64,000 nt of DNA from Parvimonas sp035282405 (GTDB taxonomy: Bacteria > Bacillota > Clostridia > Tissierellales > Peptoniphilaceae), in the NCBI RefSeq assembly GCF_035282405.1, contig NZ_JAYKBP010000001.1:310001-374000 (forward strand), given 5' to 3'. The notes under the pieces were generated by a model. It did no database searches. It saw only the letters and a program-made list of their open reading frames with translations, and had not been told where the DNA came from. Both the position numbers and the translations under genes were made by a program. Each line of letters starts with the position of its first letter. Positions within the stretch are counted from its first letter, which is position 1. Shown in pieces: positions 35,267 through 43,810 of the stretch.

Positions 35267-36412
35267 CTAATGAATATGAAAATCTATTATTTTCCCATCT
35301 TTAACTGTTCCTTCTGCTATTGCTTTACGTTTTGTTCCATACTCATTTTTTATTGTTACATCAACCTTTAAAAAACAAGCTCCATCTCTTGATACTTCTT
35401 CAGCTCTTAAACCAATTATCCAATGACATTTAAATCCATAAGGAAATAATTTTTTCCCATATGCCTGAAAAACCTTTCTGGCCTCACTTCTTATTTTATC
35501 CTCATCTAACTCTTTAAAATCTTCAGGATTTCTATCTTCTCTAATTAGTTCAGGACTAACTGTACAATAAGGGCAATTACCACTTGCAAAGTCACTTATA
35601 TCAGTTTTTTGTTTATCTGAATTTGTTTTTTTACCCATTAATCCACTTACATTGGAAATAATATAATTTTTTCCATCAAAAGTAATATCTAAACTAGTAT
35701 TGAAATAAAGTTTGTAAGAAGTCTTTAATTCAATATTTTCAATATGCCAAGTTTTCTCATCTTTAGCAGTCCAATTGCCATCTTTTTCAATTTTTATATG
35801 ATATTCTGGCTTTTCTGCATAACTATGAAATTTATTAATATCATATGTATTTCCATCTTTTTTAAATACATCTGTTGAATATCCATTGGTAAATGCTACA
35901 ACAACAGCTCTTCTTGCATTTTCTTTAGGAAATGTTGTTTCTAAAGATTCACTATTTTTTTCAGAAATATCTGATTCTTTATTATTTTCATTTTCTTTAG
36001 ATTCTTGCACTTCTTCTTTCTTTTTTTCATCAGCAAGTTCTTTAATTCTAACTTTATCATTATTACAATGTATTTGATAATTTAGCTTGGTATCTTCTTT
36101 TATTAGAAACTCTACTTTTCCTTCTACACTTTTATCATCTTTATTTTTAAAAACTAAAGTATGTTTCCCATCAGTAAGTTTAACTATATCAACATAATTT
36201 TCTCCATGTTTTATGGTAGCCACTTTCTCATCATCAATATAAACATCTACATCATACTTGCTAAAAATTAAGTTTCCATCACATTTTACATTAATCTCAA
36301 CATTGAATTTTGGTAAATTTGGATCCTCTTCTTTCTTTACTAAATCATCTCCACAAGATACAGTAAATATAACAAAAACTATACCTAAAATAAGTTTAAA
36401 AAATTTTTTCAT
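35267..36412 (-). CDS. Lipoprotein of unknown function, multi-domain
   Basis: 381 residues. Signal peptide with lipobox FTVSCG (Cys20). Residues about 30-115 form a PEGA-like beta domain (YDVDVYIDDEKVATIKHGENYV and DGKHTLVFKNKD). An acidic Glu/Lys/Ser linker spans about 130-165. The C-terminal part contains a CPYC pair near 287 (redox or zinc possible) and ends with a segment of alternating strands (FKCHWIIGLRAEE, ACFLKVDVTIKNEYGTKRKAIAEG). No enzyme motif can be assigned. Extracytoplasmic anchoring is well supported; the role is not. Single gene. Confidence 0.7.
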   Translation of the reverse strand: MKKFFKLILGIVFVIFTVSCGDDLVKKEEDPNLPKFNVEINVKCDGNLIFSKYDVDVYIDDEKVATIKHGENYVDIVKLTDGKHTLVFKNKDDKSVEGKVEFLIKEDTKLNYQIHCNNDKVRIKELADEKKKEEVQESKENENNKESDISEKNSESLETTFPKENARRAVVVAFTNGYSTDVFKKDGNTYDINKFHSYAEKPEYHIKIEKDGNWTAKDEKTWHIENIELKTSYKLYFNTSLDITFDGKNYIISNVSGLMGKKTNSDKQKTDISDFASGNCPYCTVSPELIREDRNPEDFKELDEDKIRSEARKVFQAYGKKLFPYGFKCHWIIGLRAEEVSRDGACFLKVDVTIKNEYGTKRKAIAEGTVKDGKIIDFHIH

Positions 36413-36496
36413 TTAAATCCTCCATATTCCGTATATTATATAACTGCATTATATCATATATATATATATATCAATAATAACTCAAAAAATTCCACG

Positions 36497-36532
36497 AAAA
36501 AACTCAGGCAATCAAACAGCCTGAGTTTTTTT
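36497..36532. terminator. Terminator after the NSS symporter gene
   Basis: CTCAGGC pairs with GCCTGAG around a 9-base loop, flanked by A6 and T7, so it is usable from both directions. It closes the grd-NSS transcript on the minus strand. Confidence 0.9.
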
Positions 36533-36585
36533 GATAAATTTTATAGGTGAGTTGTGTATTAAATTAACATATTTCTAGTTCTTAA

Positions 36586-37929
36586 TTAAAATATTCCTAA
36601 CCCTGCAACAAATATAATTATTAATGCTATTGGCAATAAATAAGCTATTGGTTTGAAGAATTCAGGAACTCTTATTTTCTTTGCCCCAGCATTAACTTCT
36701 TCTCTGAAGTTATCAAACTTCCAAACAAATAATACATAAAGTATTAATGCTATTGCTCCAAGTGGCATCATTATATTACCTGATAGATAATCTGCAAAGT
36801 CGAATAAATTCTTTCCTATAATTTTAACACCCTTCATTACATTCAATCCGAATATTGTGAAAAGTCCAACTATAAAGATTGATGTTAAAGCACAAACAGC
36901 TCCCTTAGCTCTTGATAATTTTAGCATATCTGAAAATGAAGAACTAATTGGTTCCAAATATCCTAAAGCACTTGATAATGCTGCAAAGAACATTAATAAG
37001 AAAAACATAAATCCAAATACTTGTCCAAATGGCATATTCATAAATACATTTGACATTGTAACAAATAGTAAGTTAGAACCTGAATCTGGTTTTAAACCTA
37101 ATGCAAAAACTGCAGGGAATGTAGCAAAACCAGCTATTAATGCAGCTAATGTATCAAAACCAACTACCATTAATCCATCTTCAGGAATATTAGAATCTTT
37201 CTTTAAATATGAACCATATACGAAAGCTCCACCACTTGCTATACCTACTGAGAAGAAACATTGTCCAAGTGCAGTAAGGAATGTTTGAGGAGTTACTTTT
37301 GAGAAGTCAACATTTAAATACCATTTAATACCTTCTCCAGCTCCTGGTAATGTTACGGATCTTATAACTACTATAATTAACATAATAAATAATGCTGGCA
37401 TCATAAACTTACAAGCTTTTTCAAGACCAGAGTTTAAGTTTTTAGCTGCAATTACACCAATTATAACAGTACAAATGAAAGTCCATAATAATAGTTGAGT
37501 AGGACTAGCCATCAATTCATTAAAATTAGCTGTAAATTGTTCTGCTGTAAATCCTTTCATAGCTCCAGTAAGCATTTTAACAATATAAGCCATTATCCAA
37601 CCCATAATGTTTATATAGTAAGTTAAAATGAAGAATGCACTTAAAACTCCAAGCCATCCAAAACTTACCCATGGACTTCCTTTTTTAGTTAACTTTCTCA
37701 TACCAACTATTGGGCTTGACATTGCTTTTCTACCTAAAGTAACTTCCATATAAAACAAAGGAATCCCAATAACTATACAAATAGCTAAATAGATCAGTAC
37801 GAATGCTCCACCACCGTTTGTTCCAACTAGGTAAGGAAAACGCCAAACGTTTCCAAGACCAATTGAAAATCCAGCTGCAGCCATAATGTAACCAAACCTA
37901 CTATTCCAATTACTTCTGTTTTCTTCCAT
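36586..37929 (-). CDS. Sodium-dependent amino-acid symporter, NSS/SNF family
   Basis: 447 residues and about 11-12 membrane segments, typical for bacterial NSS proteins. The sodium and substrate site is visible in TM1: AAAGFSIGLGNVWRFPYLVGTNGGGAFV (written here as the family's GNVWRFPY motif), with FFSVGIASGGAFVYGSY in TM6. Located directly downstream of grdB on the same strand and ended by a shared terminator. By context it most likely imports the Grd substrate, glycine or an N-methylated glycine such as sarcosine, together with sodium. Substrate is inferred. Confidence 0.9.
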   Translation of the reverse strand: MEENRSNWNSRFGYIMAAAGFSIGLGNVWRFPYLVGTNGGGAFVLIYLAICIVIGIPLFYMEVTLGRKAMSSPIVGMRKLTKKGSPWVSFGWLGVLSAFFILTYYINIMGWIMAYIVKMLTGAMKGFTAEQFTANFNELMASPTQLLLWTFICTVIIGVIAAKNLNSGLEKACKFMMPALFIMLIIVVIRSVTLPGAGEGIKWYLNVDFSKVTPQTFLTALGQCFFSVGIASGGAFVYGSYLKKDSNIPEDGLMVVGFDTLAALIAGFATFPAVFALGLKPDSGSNLLFVTMSNVFMNMPFGQVFGFMFFLLMFFAALSSALGYLEPISSSFSDMLKLSRAKGAVCALTSIFIVGLFTIFGLNVMKGVKIIGKNLFDFADYLSGNIMMPLGAIALILYVLFVWKFDNFREEVNAGAKKIRVPEFFKPIAYLLPIALIIIFVAGLGIF

Positions 37930-37961
37930 AAATTTATCCTCCTATAATTTTAGAGTAACAC

Positions 37962-37989
37962 TCCACTTACAGAACAGTCTGTAAGTGGA
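37962..37989 (-). other. Intercistronic hairpin between grdB and the symporter gene
   Basis: TCCACTTACAGA pairs with TCTGTAAGTGGA around a 4-base loop, 12 bp perfect. No T run follows on the minus strand, so it is more likely a processing or stability element than a terminator. Confidence 0.75.
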
Positions 37990-38013
37990 ATGTATTTTAT
38001 TACAAATTTTTCT

Positions 38014-39309
38014 TTAGAAAAATTTTGCTTCATTTATAGTTGTTGCTAAAGAGTCAACTGCTCTTTCAACTAAATCTCTTCTAACTGCATATTCTTTATC
38101 TTTTTCTAAACTTGCATCCCCTACTGGATATGGAATTGCAACTGTAGGTACAATTCTATTAGCTCCTACTGATTTTGAAATAGTAACAATTGTAGCCATA
38201 TGAACAATTGGTATACCATATCTTTCGATTTCTTTTACTATCGTTGCCCCGCAACGTGTACAAGTACCTCAAGTAGAAGTTAGTATAACACCGTCAACTC
38301 CGGCTTCTTTTAATTCTTTTCCTATTTCAACACCAAATTTTATAGAATTTCCAACTGCTGTACCTGTTCCAGTAGTAGTATAGAAATATTTATAAACTCC
38401 ACCAATTTTTCCTTCTTTTTCCATTTCCTTTAGAATATCTACAGGAGCTACTCTATCAGGAAGTTCATTAGCATAAACTGGATCGTAACCACCATGGATA
38501 GTACAATAATCTTTTCCTAATCCATCTATTGCAGAAATATCATATTTACCCCATTTTTGAGCTGATGCAGATTGGATTTTATCAGGGTTTCCTAATGGAA
38601 CAATACCACCAGTTGTAACAACTGCAATAACAGCTTTTGATAAGTCTGCAATGGCTTTTGCAGGTTCTACTTTGTCAAATACTGGCATTGGAAGTTCTGT
38701 TTCAAATTCTTCTCCTCTTAATCTCTTCATCAACATATCAGTTGCTCTTACAGCACCAATTTTTTCAGATAAAACAGTTAGTCTCTTACCTTGAGCAAAA
38801 TATCCATCTACTAAAGGTTTAACAACTTCACCATTTAATAATTTTAAAGTTAATTTTCCCATTACTGGAAGTGCTTTACTCATTGAACTAGCAACATTTC
38901 CTGTTGGCACTACATAAGCGATTGACTTACAAGCGTCAAGTCCTGGGTTTTCTTCATACATTCCTGTAACAACTGGGATATTGTAATTCTCTGTTACAAA
39001 TTTTGCAACTCCAGCACAAGCCATACCATATCTACCAGCATTAAATGCAGGTCCTGCTACAACAATGTCAGGATTAACTTTATCCATTACTTCTTTTATA
39101 AATTTTAAAGATTCATCTAAATTTTCATTAAAGAAGTTATCACCACAAATAATTGTTCCAACAACTTTTGCATCTTCTCCTAAACTTCTTTCAAAACCCA
39201 TTGCAGGTCCAACTGCCTTTTCATCAAAAGTTGGAGCTACATGAGCCATTTCTTCTCCACCAATTTGTCCAAAAAATTGGTTGATATAATATAATACTTT
39301 TTTACTCAA
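38014..39309 (-). CDS. grdB: Glycine/sarcosine/betaine reductase component B, selenocysteine subunit (GrdB/GrdF type)
   Basis: 431 residues when the in-frame TGA at 38269-38271 is read as selenocysteine (Sec347 from the TTG start). The residues around it are TST-U-GTCTRCGAT, the hallmark of GrdB/F/H proteins, and the reading frame continues 84 codons to a TAA with good protein sequence. Reading it as a stop would truncate a conserved subunit. The TTG at 39309 is eight bases from GAGGGG; the GTG at 39318 overlaps that site. The protein binds and cleaves the amine substrate as part of component B; its selenolate passes the carboxymethyl group to GrdA. Glycine versus sarcosine or betaine specificity is not decided here. 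Confidence 0.95.
38242..38256 (-). promoter_or_regulatory. bSECIS hairpin for UGA selenocysteine in grdB
   Basis: On the minus strand CGTTGC-GGG-GCAACG, a perfect 6-bp stem with a G-rich loop, begins 12 bases after the UGA, so the loop G lies about 19 bases away. This fits the bacterial SECIS placement needed by SelB. Confidence 0.85.
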
Positions 39310-39323
39310 AACTCTCACCCCTC

Positions 39324-40610
39324 TTAGTATAATTCAACAGTTGCATTGTGATAACCTATTTCGGAAGTAGCTCCTATAACGGCATTCAATTCACATTCAA
39401 GAGTTCCAGTTTCAGGATTATATGCTCCATCCCAACCACCTGCTAAATTAGCAATAGCTTCTGAATCTCCTAATACTTTATCAGCTTTTTCTAAATGAAC
39501 AACATGGCTTACATTACCTGTTGAAACAACAGCAACTGATTCTTTTGATGTATCTGTTAATGGTTGACTCATTCCATCCCAACCTGAACATTCATCTGTT
39601 ACAAGAACAGTTTTGATACCTTGTTTTTCAAGTCTTGTACAAATCATTACTAAGTCTGAGTCTGGGTTTCCGTAACCTTCTTCACTTACTATTACACCAT
39701 TAGCTCCTAATAGTTTACAAAGTTTAGCAGTATAATCACAACATCTGAATTTTCCTGCTAAAGTTGTAAGTTCTGGAGTTAATACAACACCAACGAAATT
39801 AATATCTTTTCCATGTCTGTTGTATAAATCTAAGATACAAGCATTATTTTGATGTTGGTAAGTAGTAATCTTATCACATGCAGCAACACAGTTTCCACTT
39901 ATTACAGCTCCATCTAATTCTTCATTTGGATGAATTAATGTAGGTAAAGTTTGTCTTGTACATGTTCCATAAATATATCCGTCATGAAGTAATCCTTGTG
40001 AAATTAACATTTCAACATAAACTACTTTTGGTAAATTAGGATATTTTTTAGTTTCTTCATCATTATCGCCTATGCCATATTCAACAGTTTCATCAATCTT
40101 AGCATTTCTTCCTGCTTCACCGATTAATTCACTTGCTTTAAGTCCAACAAGTCTAACAACTTCTTCATGTTCATGTGGATGTAATCCATCAACAACTTTA
40201 ATATCTACTACGATATTATATGTTCTAGAAAATGGAGTCCATTTTGCTCCTTCTCCCCACATATCAATAACACCTTCTTGGAAACCTACAATGTCTCCAA
40301 TTGTAACAACTGCTGCTCCATAAAGTACATTAACAACACCTTCTCCTAATTGAGCAACATCAGTTGTAACTCCTGCAAATCCTTTAGCACCTTCAATTTT
40401 TACTCTAGGTTCAATAACATCCTTTACAGGTATAATTCTTGCCTTTTCACCAGGTTTTGCAAAGTCAATATCAATATCTTTTACTCCTGGTTCTTTCTTT
40501 AATTCATTAACAATTTCTTCTTTGTTAATAAATAAAGTATGATTTTCTACTTTAGTTTCTTCACCAAATGCCAAATCCTTAATGAAGATTCTGTTCATTT
40601 TAAGCTTCAA
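39324..40610 (-). CDS. grdE: Glycine/sarcosine/betaine reductase component B proprotein (GrdE/GrdG type)
   Basis: 428 residues, TTG start at 40610 placed seven bases after GGAGG. This is the self-cleaving component B precursor. The cleavage site is visible as Asn240-Cys241 in VISGNCVAACDK; the Cys becomes the pyruvoyl group that forms a Schiff base with the amine substrate. Other family features are AGVTTDVAQLGEGVVNVLYG near 80 and CCDYTAKLCKLLGANGVIVSEEGYGNPD near 320. It is immediately upstream of the Sec-containing subunit and downstream of grdX. Which amine is used is not clear from this sequence. Confidence 0.95.
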   Translation of the reverse strand: MKLKMNRIFIKDLAFGEETKVENHTLFINKEEIVNELKKEPGVKDIDIDFAKPGEKARIIPVKDVIEPRVKIEGAKGFAGVTTDVAQLGEGVVNVLYGAAVVTIGDIVGFQEGVIDMWGEGAKWTPFSRTYNIVVDIKVVDGLHPHEHEEVVRLVGLKASELIGEAGRNAKIDETVEYGIGDNDEETKKYPNLPKVVYVEMLISQGLLHDGYIYGTCTRQTLPTLIHPNEELDGAVISGNCVAACDKITTYQHQNNACILDLYNRHGKDINFVGVVLTPELTTLAGKFRCCDYTAKLCKLLGANGVIVSEEGYGNPDSDLVMICTRLEKQGIKTVLVTDECSGWDGMSQPLTDTSKESVAVVSTGNVSHVVHLEKADKVLGDSEAIANLAGGWDGAYNPETGTLECELNAVIGATSEIGYHNATVELY

Positions 40611-40624
40611 AATACCACCTCCAA

Positions 40625-41002
40625 TTATTTTTCTAGTTTACTTAGCATCCTATATTCTTCTAATGCACTTTCAACTAGTGTTAAATCGACAATTTCATAA
40701 TCTTTAACATTTTTGAAATCAACATTTCTATTCTTCATTGTTAAATTATATTTGTCAATTGCTTCTTCAATGATTAAAATGCTATTTTCATCAAAACCGT
40801 TACCGTCTTCAATAACTATACTTCTAATTGAAGAAAAAACCATTCTGATACTAGCTGGCAAAGGATGACTTACTAAGGAGCATCCTTTATGTATTAAATC
40901 TCTTGTAGCAATTAAAACATCAATATAACTTCCATCAACAAATTCAACACAATCAAATTTTTCTTTTACTAAAGAATTGTTTGATACAATTTTCAAACTC
41001 AA
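40625..41002 (-). CDS. grdX: GrdX family protein
   Basis: About 125 residues, small acidic protein characteristic of the first position of grd operons; its biochemical role is not known. Seen features: LIATRDLIHKGCSLVSHPLPASIRM near 30-55 and a hydrophobic-acidic C-terminus. The GTG at 41011 is only two bases from GAGG, so the TTG at 41002 (11 bases away) is preferred. It lies behind a consensus promoter and 14 bases before grdE, so the order is grdX-grdE-grdB-NSS. Confidence 0.88.
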   Translation of the reverse strand: MSLKIVSNNSLVKEKFDCVEFVDGSYIDVLIATRDLIHKGCSLVSHPLPASIRMVFSSIRSIVIEDGNGFDENSILIIEEAIDKYNLTMKNRNVDFKNVKDYEIVDLTLVESALEEYRMLSKLEK

Positions 41003-41027
41003 ATAAATCACTTCCTCTGTTAATTGT

Positions 41028-41056
41028 ATTATAATATATTATTTTTTGTATTTCAA
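41028..41056 (-). promoter_or_regulatory. Sigma-A promoter of the grdX-grdE-grdB-NSS operon
   Basis: TTGAAA (41056-41051), 17-base spacer, TATAAT (41033-41028) on the minus strand, close to consensus and about 25 bases upstream of the grdX start. Confidence 0.85.
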
Positions 41057-41334
41057 AAGTATTTTATAAGTTTTTTATAAGTTGAAAATGTTAAATATAT
41101 AATTTTCATACAATAAATATTGATTTTTAGCTATAATTTCGAATATAAAAAAATTTTATGAAAATATATTTTTTCATGAATAAAAATTGCAAAAATGTAA
41201 TAATTAGTGAAATTTTTCCATTGATAAATTTATTATCTATTTTTTAAACAATTAAATTTATTTATAAGCACAAACACAACTCCATCTTCTAATATTTTGC
41301 ACCATTTGGAGCTATAAAATATTCTTACTCTGTA
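41057..41334. other. Intergenic region between grdX and the GntR regulator
   Basis: About 280 bases of AT-rich DNA upstream of the grd promoter. I looked for a glycine riboswitch (paired GGAGAG-type cores) and did not find one. A GC-richer patch at 41275-41315 (GCACCATTTGGAGC) might be a regulator site. Confidence 0.5.
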
Positions 41335-41366
41335 ATAAAAAAAGCGATTAGTTAATCTAATCACTT
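41335..41366 (-). terminator. Terminator of the GntR gene
   Basis: On the minus strand AAGTGATTAG / CTAATCGCTT (one G-U) with loop ATTAA, followed by a T run. It separates the regulator transcript from the grd promoter. Confidence 0.85.
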
Positions 41367-41373
41367 CAAATTT

Positions 41374-42015
41374 TTATAATAATGCTGATTTTATCTTTTC
41401 TACAAAATCCTCAATATGCTCCTTTGCATATTTTTCAGCCATCTCTTCATCTTTATTTTCAAATGCTTCTACAATTTTCTTAAATGTCCTTGTAAAAATC
41501 TCCATATCACTGAAATATATATCACAATAATGCCATAATCTTTCCGTTTGACAATGCAAACTGGATAATATATCTATAAGCCAAGGATTAGCACAAGATT
41601 TTGTAACAATTTTGTGAAATTCTTCGTCAAGCAAAATTGCTTCTTGATAATCTTTTGTTGTATCATAAGTTTCTAAGGTTGAAACTATTTCTCTAAGTCT
41701 CTTTTTATCTTCATCCGTTAATTTTGAAACTGCAAGTTTTGTAGCAAGTGGATCTAAAACTTTTGTAACTTCAAATAATGATTTTATATTTAAAAAGTTC
41801 AAAGTTGCCACCTGAACTCCATATCTTGGAACAATATCAACTAACTTTATAGACTCTAATTGTTGAAATACAGTTCTAATTGGAGTCCTACTAACCCCAA
41901 ACTCTTCGGATAATTCAATTTCATTTAAAATTTTTCCAGGTTCATATTGTAATGTTACAATTCTTTCTTTTAAGGTATTAAAAATATCTTCCTTTGTTCT
42001 CCCTCTTTTATTCAT
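41374..42015 (-). CDS. GntR-family transcriptional regulator, FCD (FadR) type
   Basis: 213 residues. N-terminal winged helix at about 5-70 with LNEIELSEEFGVSRTPIRTVFQQLE, then an all-helical FCD ligand domain (70-213) carrying the usual Asp and His positions (LLDEEFHKIV, ERLWHYCDIY, KYAKEHIEDFV). Such regulators respond to small carboxylates or amino acids. It lies immediately upstream of the grd operon on the same strand with its own terminator, so it is a plausible regulator of grd; this is inference. Eleven bases downstream of the unknown gene at 42026. Confidence 0.87.
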   Translation of the reverse strand: MNKRGRTKEDIFNTLKERIVTLQYEPGKILNEIELSEEFGVSRTPIRTVFQQLESIKLVDIVPRYGVQVATLNFLNIKSLFEVTKVLDPLATKLAVSKLTDEDKKRLREIVSTLETYDTTKDYQEAILLDEEFHKIVTKSCANPWLIDILSSLHCQTERLWHYCDIYFSDMEIFTRTFKKIVEAFENKDEEMAEKYAKEHIEDFVEKIKSALL

Positions 42016-42025
42016 AAAACATCTC

Positions 42026-43243
42026 CTACATTAACTCAATCATATGTCTTATTATATCCATTGATTCAGTTCCTAAAACACAAATTTCATACATTTTATT
42101 TCTTTTTAAATCAATAATCTGACAATTTGTTTCTTCACAATTCATATCATTTTGTTCTTGTGTCGAAACATAGCCATATTCGTCATCTAAATTTTCAAAA
42201 CCTAAAAAGAATTTATTTTCGTTAATTGTATCAAAAATCAAAATTTTAAACTCATCTGAACTTTTTTCAGATAAGTATTTCTCATCAAAATCAAAACCAT
42301 TTGGACTTCCATATTCACTTAAAAATATAGCATTATCAGTTGTTAAATAGCCTTTAATTTTACCATTATATTCAAACCAACTTGGTATTCTTAATGAAAA
42401 GTCCAAATCTTTTAAAAATTTATCATAAAAATGATATCCAACCTCATATCTAACTTTTCTATATGCAAAATTTGATGTTGAAAATTTATTAACCCCTAAG
42501 TATTTATATATTTCTCTAGAATATTTTTGTGGTAAGTGTATTATTACATTATTTTCGATTAAATTTTCAAACATAAACATAACCATAGATAATCTTTCAT
42601 CAAAATCGTCAACCAATGTCAAATCTTTTAAATTATTCCAAATATGATAAAGCAGATAATTTTCATCAGAATAAGGATCTACTACTTTTTCATTAAATAA
42701 GAATACTCTTTTTCTAATAGCTTCAATATCATTTTTATACAAATCCTCAAACTCAGAAAGAGAAACTACTCCCATATAAGTACAAATGTAGTCCTCTGTA
42801 GTTATGGGATAAACTTTTTTATTATCCATAAATATTGACTTAATTCTTATATTATCTTTGTTAGTTAAAATAAGTCTTGCTCTATCATCAAACCATTGAT
42901 TAAACAGTTCTTTAAGCTTTTCTAAATTATTATCTGTATAGAAGCCTGTGTCGTCTTTAATTTCAAATTCACAACCTAAAAAAGAAAATAGTTCATTTAT
43001 AAAATCTAGAACTAAAACATGAAAACCAAGCCCATAATAACAAGTTTCCGTTTTCATTTCTATTTTTTCATCAATTTTAAAATTTAAAGCAAGATAAGGA
43101 ATAATTTCAAAATTTAGTATCATCGAACCATCAATTTCTTCAAGAGAAAATCCATAATTTTCATTTTCTGCAAATTCATCGATTTTTTCTAAAAATTCAT
43201 CTATATCGCATTGAAATTTAACACTTATTCCAAAATTTTTCAT
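42026..43243 (-). CDS. Conserved-looking cytoplasmic protein of unknown function
   Basis: 405 residues, acidic, Phe/Tyr/Asp-rich, no signal peptide or membrane segment. Alternating strands and helices with no nucleotide-binding or catalytic motif that I recognise. The middle (SEFEDLYKNDIEAIRKRVFLFNEKVVDPYS) and the C-terminus (EICVLGTESMDIIRHMIELM) are helical. ATG at 43243 with GAGGTG upstream. Just upstream of the GntR gene and possibly co-transcribed. Function cannot be inferred. Confidence 0.65.
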   Translation of the reverse strand: MKNFGISVKFQCDIDEFLEKIDEFAENENYGFSLEEIDGSMILNFEIIPYLALNFKIDEKIEMKTETCYYGLGFHVLVLDFINELFSFLGCEFEIKDDTGFYTDNNLEKLKELFNQWFDDRARLILTNKDNIRIKSIFMDNKKVYPITTEDYICTYMGVVSLSEFEDLYKNDIEAIRKRVFLFNEKVVDPYSDENYLLYHIWNNLKDLTLVDDFDERLSMVMFMFENLIENNVIIHLPQKYSREIYKYLGVNKFSTSNFAYRKVRYEVGYHFYDKFLKDLDFSLRIPSWFEYNGKIKGYLTTDNAIFLSEYGSPNGFDFDEKYLSEKSSDEFKILIFDTINENKFFLGFENLDDEYGYVSTQEQNDMNCEETNCQIIDLKRNKMYEICVLGTESMDIIRHMIELM

Positions 43244-43376
43244 AATACACCTCTATCTAAAAATCAAATCACGCTATTTTATTTTATCACAGATTGCAAA
43301 CAATATCAAACTGTTATTAGAACTATTTTTTGTGGTATAATTAAAATGATTGATACATTATTAAGGAGAGAGTACT

Positions 43377-43766
43377 ATGAAACAAAAATTTTTAGATTTT
43401 ATGAAAGATAGATATGGCGGAGATATTCTAAATAATATAATAATCTACCTTTCACTTGGATTTGGAATTGTAAATTTATTTAAGAAAAGTGATGTTTTAG
43501 CAATAACCTCTTTTATTTTGTTTTCAATTGCATTGTTTAGAATGTTTTCAAAAAATAAAAGAAAAAGAGCCCTGGAGCAAATAAAATTTTTCAATTTAAT
43601 TTCTCCAATATACTCCAGACTTTTAAAATTTTCATCTAGAGATAGGAAAAATTACAAATATTTTAAATGTAAAAATTGTGGCCAAGAACTTAGAATTCCA
43701 AAAGGAAAAGGAAAAATAAAAGTTATTTGCCCACATTGTAAACATGAAGAAATTAAAAAGAGTTAG
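43377..43766 (+). CDS. Small membrane protein with C-terminal zinc ribbon
   Basis: 129 residues. Two hydrophobic segments at about 20-36 and 41-58, then a basic region and a C-terminal zinc ribbon with CKNCGQ and CPHC (four Cys). Preceded by AAGGAGAGAGTACT and ended by a strong terminator. Similar short membrane-anchored zinc-ribbon proteins are widespread in Firmicutes with no known role. Confidence 0.8.
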   Translation: MKQKFLDFMKDRYGGDILNNIIIYLSLGFGIVNLFKKSDVLAITSFILFSIALFRMFSKNKRKRALEQIKFFNLISPIYSRLLKFSSRDRKNYKYFKCKNCGQELRIPKGKGKIKVICPHCKHEEIKKS

Positions 43767-43802
43767 GATTTTGATGTGTACCCATAAATCCTAACTTTTT
43801 TT
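43761..43802. terminator. Terminator after the zinc-ribbon gene
   Basis: AGTTAGGAT pairs with ATCCTAACT across an 18-base loop, then seven T residues on the plus strand. It also lies at the 3' end of the convergent apbE gene. Confidence 0.85.
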
Positions 43803-43810
43803 GCTTAAAC

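Noticed and set aside
36440..36475. TA dinucleotide run as a functional repeat
   Set aside because: Short AT-rich tract of the kind expected in this genome; no structure around it.
38014..38199. Separate 61-residue gene after grdB
   Set aside because: It is the C-terminal part of grdB behind the selenocysteine UGA, in the same frame.
41057..41334. Glycine riboswitch upstream of grdX
   Set aside because: No tandem GGAGAG/CGCCGAAGG-type core or suitable helices; the region is AT-rich.
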